Assembly: GCA_027349605.1 (NCBI GenBank)
Contig: DAIEMM010000106.1
Location: 1-9,488, forward strand
Direction of reading: 5' to 3'
Source of the DNA: Anaeromyxobacteraceae bacterium
GTDB lineage: Bacteria > Myxococcota > Myxococcia > Myxococcales > Anaeromyxobacteraceae
Length of the DNA: 9,488 bases
The first letter of the stretch is position 1. Every line of letters starts with the position of its first letter. Shown here one piece after another: positions 5,797 through 9,488 of the stretch. A program made the position numbers and the translations under genes. Below the pieces are notes generated by a model. The model was given only the letters and a program-made list of their open reading frames with translations. It was not told where the DNA came from and made no database searches.

Positions 5797-6742
5797 ATCC
5801 GCGCTGGTGCAGCTCGTACCACTCCACGGTCTCGCGAAGCCCTTCCTCGAAGCCGATGCGCGCCTTCCACCCGAACTCGCGGAGCGCCCGGGAGGTGTCG
5901 AGCATGCGCCGCGGCTGGCCGTTGGGCTTCGTCGGATCCCAGACGATGTCGCCCTCGAAGCGGCAGAGCCGCGCCACCAGCGGCACCAGTTCGCGGATCC
6001 GGATCTCGAAGCCCGCGCCCAGGTTCACCGGGTCGCTCTTCTCGTACCGCTCGGAAGCCGCCACGATGCCCTCGGCGGCGTCGCGTGCGTGCAGGAACTC
6101 GCGCGAGGCCGACCCGTCGCCCCAGACCGCGATGCTGCGATCGCCCCTCTGCCGCGCCTCGACGCACTTCCGCACCAGGGCCGGGATGACGTGGCTCGTG
6201 TGCAGGTCGAAGTTGTCCCCCGGGCCGTAGAGGTTCACCGGGAAGAGCACGCAGGAGTCGAAGCCGTACTGCTCGCGGTAGGCCTGCGACTGGACGAGCA
6301 GCATCTTCTTCGCGAGCCCGTAGGGAGCGTTCGTCTCCTCCGGGTAGCCGTTCCAGATGTCCTCCTCGCGGAACGGCACCGGGCAGAACTTGGGGTAGGC
6401 GCAGATGGTCCCGAGCGCCACGAGCTTCTTCACCCCTGCGTGGCGGGCCGCCTCGATGAGCTGAACGCCCATCATGAGGTTGTCGTAGAAGAACTTGCCG
6501 GGGTTGTCGCGGTTCGCGCCGATGCCGCCGACCCGCGCGGCCAGGTGCAGGACCACGGTGGGGCGGGCGTCGCGGTAGAGCCGCTTCACCGCCTCCATCT
6601 CCACGAGGTCGTAGTCCCGGGAGCGCGGGACGACGACGTCCACGGCACCCCTCCGGCGCAGCTCGTCGACGACGTAGCCGCCCAGGAAGCCGGCGCCGCC
6701 GGTCACGACGACGCGCTCCGAGGGCCAATGGATGGTGGGCAT
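5795..6742 (-). CDS. fcl: GDP-L-fucose synthase (GDP-4-keto-6-deoxy-mannose epimerase/reductase)
   Basis: A 315-residue short-chain dehydrogenase/reductase that epimerises and reduces the GMD product, with NADPH, to GDP-L-fucose. Visible motifs are the nucleotide-binding TGGAGFLGG (14-22), AARVGGIGAN (68-77), LGTICAYPKFCPVPF, the catalytic Tyr141-xxx-Lys145 (YGLAK), NLYGPGDNFDL and SHVIPALVRK. Thr112, Cys114, Tyr141, Lys145 and His184 line up with Ser107, Cys109, Tyr136, Lys140 and His179 of E. coli Fcl at a constant offset of five. Thr in place of the catalytic Ser is a conservative change. It is the first gene of a minus-strand fcl-gmd pair, with 11 bases between the coding regions. The ATG at 6742 has no clear Shine-Dalgarno but follows a TAAGTT element by 8 bases. 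Confidence 0.95.
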   Translation of the reverse strand: MPTIHWPSERVVVTGGAGFLGGYVVDELRRRGAVDVVVPRSRDYDLVEMEAVKRLYRDARPTVVLHLAARVGGIGANRDNPGKFFYDNLMMGVQLIEAARHAGVKKLVALGTICAYPKFCPVPFREEDIWNGYPEETNAPYGLAKKMLLVQSQAYREQYGFDSCVLFPVNLYGPGDNFDLHTSHVIPALVRKCVEARQRGDRSIAVWGDGSASREFLHARDAAEGIVAASERYEKSDPVNLGAGFEIRIRELVPLVARLCRFEGDIVWDPTKPNGQPRRMLDTSRALREFGWKARIGFEEGLRETVEWYELHQRG

Positions 6743-6805
6743 CGGGCCGGAACTTATCGCGAAGCGATGGACCGCGAAAAGGAATCTGCGCTAGTTAGGG
6801 GACCC
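6743..6805. promoter_or_regulatory. Divergent promoter region between fcl and the second GMD-like gene
   Basis: These 63 bases must hold promoters for both directions. On the minus strand TAAGTT ends 8 bases before the fcl ATG. On the plus strand GCGCTAGTTA (6788-6797) ends 8 bases before the ATG at 6806. A short inverted repeat ATCGC-GAA-GCGAT (6756-6768) sits between them and could bind a regulator. No confident -35 boxes are seen. AGGGGA (6797-6802) could be a closely spaced ribosome-binding site for the plus-strand gene. Confidence 0.45.
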
Positions 6806-7753
6806 ATGCCCCGCGCCCTCGTCACCGGAATCGCCGGCCAGGACGGCTGGTACCTCTCGAAGCTCCTCCTCTCGAAGGGCTACGAGGTGGTCGGCTGCGG
6901 CCGCCCCGGCACGCTGCTCGGTCCCCGCGGCGGGCCGCTCCGTGAGCTGGGAGTGAAGCTCGTGGAGATGGACCTCCTCGATCGCTACCAGACCCTGCGC
7001 GGCGTGGCCGACGTCGCCCCCGACGAGGTCTACAACATGGCGGGCCACTCCTTCGTGCCCCAGTCCTGGGAGGACCCGGCCACCGCCATCCGCATCACCT
7101 CCTGGCCGGTCATCCACCTCATGGACGCGGTGCGGGAGGTCTCCCCGCACAGCCGCTTCTACCAGTCGAGCACCTCCGAGATCTTCGGCCTCGCCACCAC
7201 CTCGCCCCAGACCGAGGAGACGCCCGTCGCGCCGGCGAATCCCTACGCCGCCGCCAAGGTCTTCGCCCACCAGCTGGTGGCGCTCTACCGGGCCCACTAC
7301 GGCCTCTTCGCCTGCGCGGGCATCCTCTACAACCACGAGTCGCCGCGAAGGCCGCCCCAGTTCGTCACCGCCAAGGTCTGCCACGCCGCGAAGGCCATCG
7401 CCGCCGGCAAGCAGCGGGAGCTCTGGCTCGGCGACCTCGAGGTGACCCGCGACTGGGGCTTCGCCGGCGACTCGGTGGACGCCATGTGGCGCATGCTCCA
7501 GCGGGACGGGCCCGGCGACTACATCATCGGAACCGGGGTCTCCCACACGGTGCGCGATCTGTGCGACCTGGCCTTCCGGCGCGTCGGCCTCGACTGGAAG
7601 GACCACGTGAGGCAGGACCCGGCCTTCATGCGCCCCGGGCAGCCCACTCGCCTCGTCGCCGACCCGTCCCGGGCGCGGCGGGAGCTCGCCTGGAAGGCCA
7701 CGACCCGCTTCGAGGACCTCGTGGCCATGATGGTGGACGGCGCGCCGGGCTGA
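6806..7753 (+). CDS. Second GDP-mannose 4,6-dehydratase-like protein, intein-free
   Basis: A 315-residue short-chain dehydrogenase/reductase of the GMD group. It has the same TGIAGQDG cofactor loop (Gly8, Gly11, Gly14), catalytic Thr123-Ser-Glu125 (QSSTSEIFG), Tyr147-xxx-Lys151 (NPYAAAK) and the diagnostic NHESPRR (176-182). LWLGDLEVTRDWGFAGDSVDAMW and RPGQPTRLVADPSRA follow. It differs from the canonical gmd in the same window. HSFVPQSW replaces QSHVRVSF, RRPPQF replaces RRGETF, and the segment after the cofactor-binding region is shorter, so it is a distinct branch and not a recent copy. It probably makes a GDP-4-keto-6-deoxy sugar, perhaps toward GDP-rhamnose or a similar sugar; the exact product is uncertain. 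It is transcribed divergently from fcl and lies 88 bases before rfbA. The ATG at 6806 is chosen because it immediately precedes the cofactor-binding strand. Confidence 0.85.
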   Translation: MPRALVTGIAGQDGWYLSKLLLSKGYEVVGCGRPGTLLGPRGGPLRELGVKLVEMDLLDRYQTLRGVADVAPDEVYNMAGHSFVPQSWEDPATAIRITSWPVIHLMDAVREVSPHSRFYQSSTSEIFGLATTSPQTEETPVAPANPYAAAKVFAHQLVALYRAHYGLFACAGILYNHESPRRPPQFVTAKVCHAAKAIAAGKQRELWLGDLEVTRDWGFAGDSVDAMWRMLQRDGPGDYIIGTGVSHTVRDLCDLAFRRVGLDWKDHVRQDPAFMRPGQPTRLVADPSRARRELAWKATTRFEDLVAMMVDGAPG

Positions 7754-7841
7754 GGGGCCGTCCCCGACGCGGGGCGGGCCAGGACGCGGCGTGCCGACGC
7801 GGCGTTGGACTCCGGAAGGGGTTCCGCGCTAGTCACTCCAC
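7754..7841 (+). promoter_or_regulatory. Intergenic leader of the rfb genes: GC hairpin, GACGCGG repeats, candidate -10
   Basis: CCCCG-ACG-CGGGG (7762-7774) could form a small hairpin just after the upstream stop but lacks a T-run, so termination is doubtful. GACGCGG occurs at 7766, 7783 and 7796; the last two extend to 9-bp direct repeats (GACGCGGCG). GCGCTAGTCA (7826-7835) ends 6 bases before the rfbA ATG. It shares the GCGCTAGT core found before the preceding gene, which suggests a -10 box and a very short or absent leader. No Shine-Dalgarno is visible. Confidence 0.4.
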
Positions 7842-8729
7842 ATGCCTTCCGCGCGCAAGGGGATCATCCTGGCCGGCGGCTCGGGGACGCGCCTCTACCC
7901 GGCCACGCTGTCGGTCTCGAAGCAGCTGCTCCCGGTCTACGACAAGCCGATGATCTACTACCCGATGACGGCCCTCATGCTGGCCGGCATCCGCGAGATC
8001 CTGGTCATCTCCACGCCGCAGGACACCCCGCGATTCGAGCAGCTGCTCGGCGACGGGAGCGCCTGGGGCATGCGCATCGCCTACACCGTGCAGCCCAGCC
8101 CCGACGGCCTCGCCCAGGCCTTCCTCCTGGGCGCCGACTTCGTCCGCGGCGGCCCCTCGGCGCTGGTCCTCGGCGACAACATCTTCTACGGCCACGACTT
8201 CCACGAACTGCTGCGGGACGCCGACGCGCGCACCACGGGCGCCACGGTCTTCGCCTACGCCGTCACCGATCCCGAGAGGTACGGCGTGGTCGAGTTCGAC
8301 GCCCGCAAGCGCGCGGTGAGCCTGGAGGAGAAGCCGGCCCGGCCCAAGTCGCGCTACGCCGTCACCGGCCTCTACTTCTACGACGAGACCGTGGTCGAGC
8401 ACGCACGCGCCGTGAAGCCCTCGGCCCGCGGCGAGCTCGAGATCACCGACCTCAACCGCCGCTACCTCGAGGCCGGCCAGCTCGAGGTGGAGATCATGGG
8501 GCGCGGCTACGCCTGGCTCGACACCGGGACCCACGACTCGCTCCTCGAGGCCGGGCAGTTCATCGCCACCATCGAGAGGCGGCAGGGGCTCAAGGTGGCC
8601 TGCCCGGAGGAGGTGGCCTGGCGCCAGGGCTGGATCACCGACGCCCAGCTGGGCGACTGCGCGAAGGCGCTCGGCAAGTCCACCTACGGGGCCTACCTGC
8701 GCGGCCTCCTCGAGCAGAAGGTGTTCTGA
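7842..8729 (+). CDS. rfbA: Glucose-1-phosphate thymidylyltransferase
   Basis: A 295-residue sugar nucleotidyltransferase (RmlA/RfbA). It joins dTTP and glucose-1-phosphate to give dTDP-glucose, the first step of dTDP-L-rhamnose synthesis. The signature is complete: ILAGGSGTRLYPAT (9-22), then SVSKQLLPVYDKPMIYYPMT with Lys27 and Asp34. LVLGDNIFYG (109-118) holds the metal-binding Asp112. VEFD, LEEKP (161-165), ITDLNRRYLE and YAWLDTGTHDSLLEA (223-237), with the second acidic site Asp227, follow. The length is typical of the family. Its stop TGA shares one base with the rfbC ATG. It begins the rfbA-rfbC-rfbB run and is probably co-transcribed with it. The ATG at 7842 fits the usual family N-terminus. 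Confidence 0.96.
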   Translation: MPSARKGIILAGGSGTRLYPATLSVSKQLLPVYDKPMIYYPMTALMLAGIREILVISTPQDTPRFEQLLGDGSAWGMRIAYTVQPSPDGLAQAFLLGADFVRGGPSALVLGDNIFYGHDFHELLRDADARTTGATVFAYAVTDPERYGVVEFDARKRAVSLEEKPARPKSRYAVTGLYFYDETVVEHARAVKPSARGELEITDLNRRYLEAGQLEVEIMGRGYAWLDTGTHDSLLEAGQFIATIERRQGLKVACPEEVAWRQGWITDAQLGDCAKALGKSTYGAYLRGLLEQKVF

Positions 8730-9295
8730 TGCAGCTCATCCCCACCACGCTTCCCGAGGTCCTGGTCGTCGAGCCGAAGGTCTTCGGGGACGCGCGCGGC
8801 TTCTTCTTCGAGAGCTACAACCAGCGCGCGCTCGAGGAGCTGCTCGGCCGCCCCATGAACTTCGTGCAGGACAACCACAGCCGGTCGGCGCGCGGGGTGC
8901 TCCGCGGGCTTCACTACCAGTTGCCGCGGGCCCAGGGGAAGCTGGTGCGCGTCGTGCAGGGGGAGATCTTCGACGTGGCCGTGGACATCCGCAAGGACTC
9001 GCCCACCTTCGGCAAGTGGGAGAGCGGGCTGCTCTCCGCCGAGAACAAGCGGCAGCTTTGGGTGCCGGTCGGGTTCGCCCACGGGTTCCTGGTGCTCTCC
9101 GAGACCGCCGAGGTGCTCTACAAGACCACCGACTACTACCGGCCCGAGCACGAGCACTGCATCCGGTGGGACGATCCCGCCATCCGCATCGACTGGCCGC
9201 TCCAGGGGATGGTGCCGATGGTCTCGGCGAAGGACGCGGCCGGGAAGCCGCTCTCGCAGGCCCGGGTCTTCGACCTGAAGGACGTGTCGCGATGA
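8729..9295 (+). CDS. rfbC: dTDP-4-dehydrorhamnose 3,5-epimerase
   Basis: A 188-residue cupin-fold enzyme (RmlC). It epimerises dTDP-4-keto-6-deoxy-glucose at C3 and C5, the third step toward dTDP-L-rhamnose. Family motifs are DARGFFFESYN (21-31), FVQDNHSRSARGVLRGLHYQ with catalytic His62, GKLVRVVQGEIFDVAVDIRK (70-89), LWVPVGFAHGFLVLSE (110-125), YKTTDYY (131-137) with the likely active-site tyrosines, and the late MVSAKDAAGKPL with Asp169. Length is normal for the family. The start overlaps the rfbA stop by one base, and AAGG (8718-8721) inside rfbA provides a ribosome-binding site. The stop overlaps rfbB by 4 bases (ATGA). This is tight translational coupling. Confidence 0.96.
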   Translation: MQLIPTTLPEVLVVEPKVFGDARGFFFESYNQRALEELLGRPMNFVQDNHSRSARGVLRGLHYQLPRAQGKLVRVVQGEIFDVAVDIRKDSPTFGKWESGLLSAENKRQLWVPVGFAHGFLVLSETAEVLYKTTDYYRPEHEHCIRWDDPAIRIDWPLQGMVPMVSAKDAAGKPLSQARVFDLKDVSR

Positions 9296-9488
9296 ACGTG
9301 CTCCTCACCGGCGGCTCCGGGTTCATCGGCTCTAACCTGGTGCGCCTCCTCCTCTCCGAGCGGCCGGGCTGGCGGGTCGTGAACCTCGACAAGCTCACCT
9401 ACGCCGGCAACGCCGAGAACCTGGCCGACCTGGCCGGCAACCCCCGCTACCGCTTCGTCCGCGGCGACGTCTGCAACGGCGAGCTCGT
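9292..9488 (+). CDS. rfbB: dTDP-glucose 4,6-dehydratase, N-terminal part (3' partial)
   Basis: The first 65 codons of an NAD-dependent short-chain dehydrogenase/reductase that runs off the window. It converts dTDP-glucose to dTDP-4-keto-6-deoxy-glucose, the second step of dTDP-L-rhamnose synthesis. The N-terminus MNVLLTGGSGFIGSNLVRLL contains the cofactor loop Gly7-Gly8-xx-Phe-xx-Gly13. NLDKLTYAGNAENL (31-44) and RFVRGDVCN (54-62) then follow; both are hallmark RmlB segments. AAGGA (9278-9282) lies 9 bases before the ATG, and the start overlaps the rfbC stop by 4 bases. The missing fourth gene, rfbD, would be expected just downstream. Catalytic TDE and YxxxK motifs lie beyond the edge and cannot be checked. 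Confidence 0.93.
   Translation, partial: MNVLLTGGSGFIGSNLVRLLLSERPGWRVVNLDKLTYAGNAENLADLAGNPRYRFVRGDVCNGEL

Noticed and set aside
3276..6230. A ~980-codon open frame on the plus strand antisense to gmd and fcl
   Set aside because: Its translation is Arg/Pro/Gly/Ala/His-rich with no domain pattern, as expected for the mirror frame of GC-rich genes. The minus-strand frames hold clear enzyme motifs.
5784..6728. Upstream extension of the gmd frame to 6728, which would make a ~1000-residue protein
   Set aside because: The extension runs through fcl in another frame and has no recognisable content. AGGAG plus GTG at 5783 and the family N-terminus (KKALITGVTGQDG) fix the real start.
7754..7774. 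Rho-independent terminator after the second GMD gene
   Set aside because: Only a 5-bp GC stem is visible and no T-run follows, so it is mentioned only as part of the leader region.

Overview
The window is very GC-rich and densely coding. It reads as a cell-envelope polysaccharide locus of a Gram-negative bacterium. The strong G/C preference at third codon positions, the outer-membrane barrel protein, and an HNH-type N-terminal domain of a kind I associate with Anaeromyxobacter suggest a Myxococcota (deltaproteobacterial) host. The host assignment is inference from sequence style, not from a marker gene.

Layout. 1-384: 3' end of an unrecognised gene ending in a possible winged-helix segment. 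392-2490 (+): a DgkA-family lipid kinase with an extra hydrophobic C-terminal half, translationally coupled to a Wzi-like capsule-assembly outer-membrane protein. 2487-3720: a small accessory patch holding a stand-alone N-terminal domain of an HNH-endonuclease-like protein (-) and a HicA/HicB toxin-antitoxin pair (+) preceded by a perfect 22-bp palindrome. 3726-6742 (-): the GDP-L-fucose genes fcl then gmd. The gmd gene is interrupted in frame by a complete 343-residue intein with a LAGLIDADG homing-endonuclease domain. 6806-7753 (+), divergent from fcl: a second, intein-free GDP-mannose 4,6-dehydratase-like gene. 7842-9488 (+): rfbA-rfbC-rfbB (rmlA, rmlC, rmlB) with overlapping stops and starts, the dTDP-L-rhamnose operon. 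rfbB runs off the window, and rfbD is not seen.

Function. Gmd and Fcl turn GDP-mannose into GDP-L-fucose, RfbA/B/C make most of the route to dTDP-L-rhamnose, and the second dehydratase supplies a further GDP-6-deoxy-4-keto sugar. These are donors for O-antigen, capsule or exopolysaccharide. The Wzi-like protein may hold the polymer at the cell surface. The lipid kinase probably recycles diacylglycerol or undecaprenol.

The most notable feature is the intein. It sits inside the most conserved loop of GMD (NHE/SPRRG), so no working GMD should form until it splices. The paralogue about 1 kb from the gmd start carries the same motif uninterrupted.
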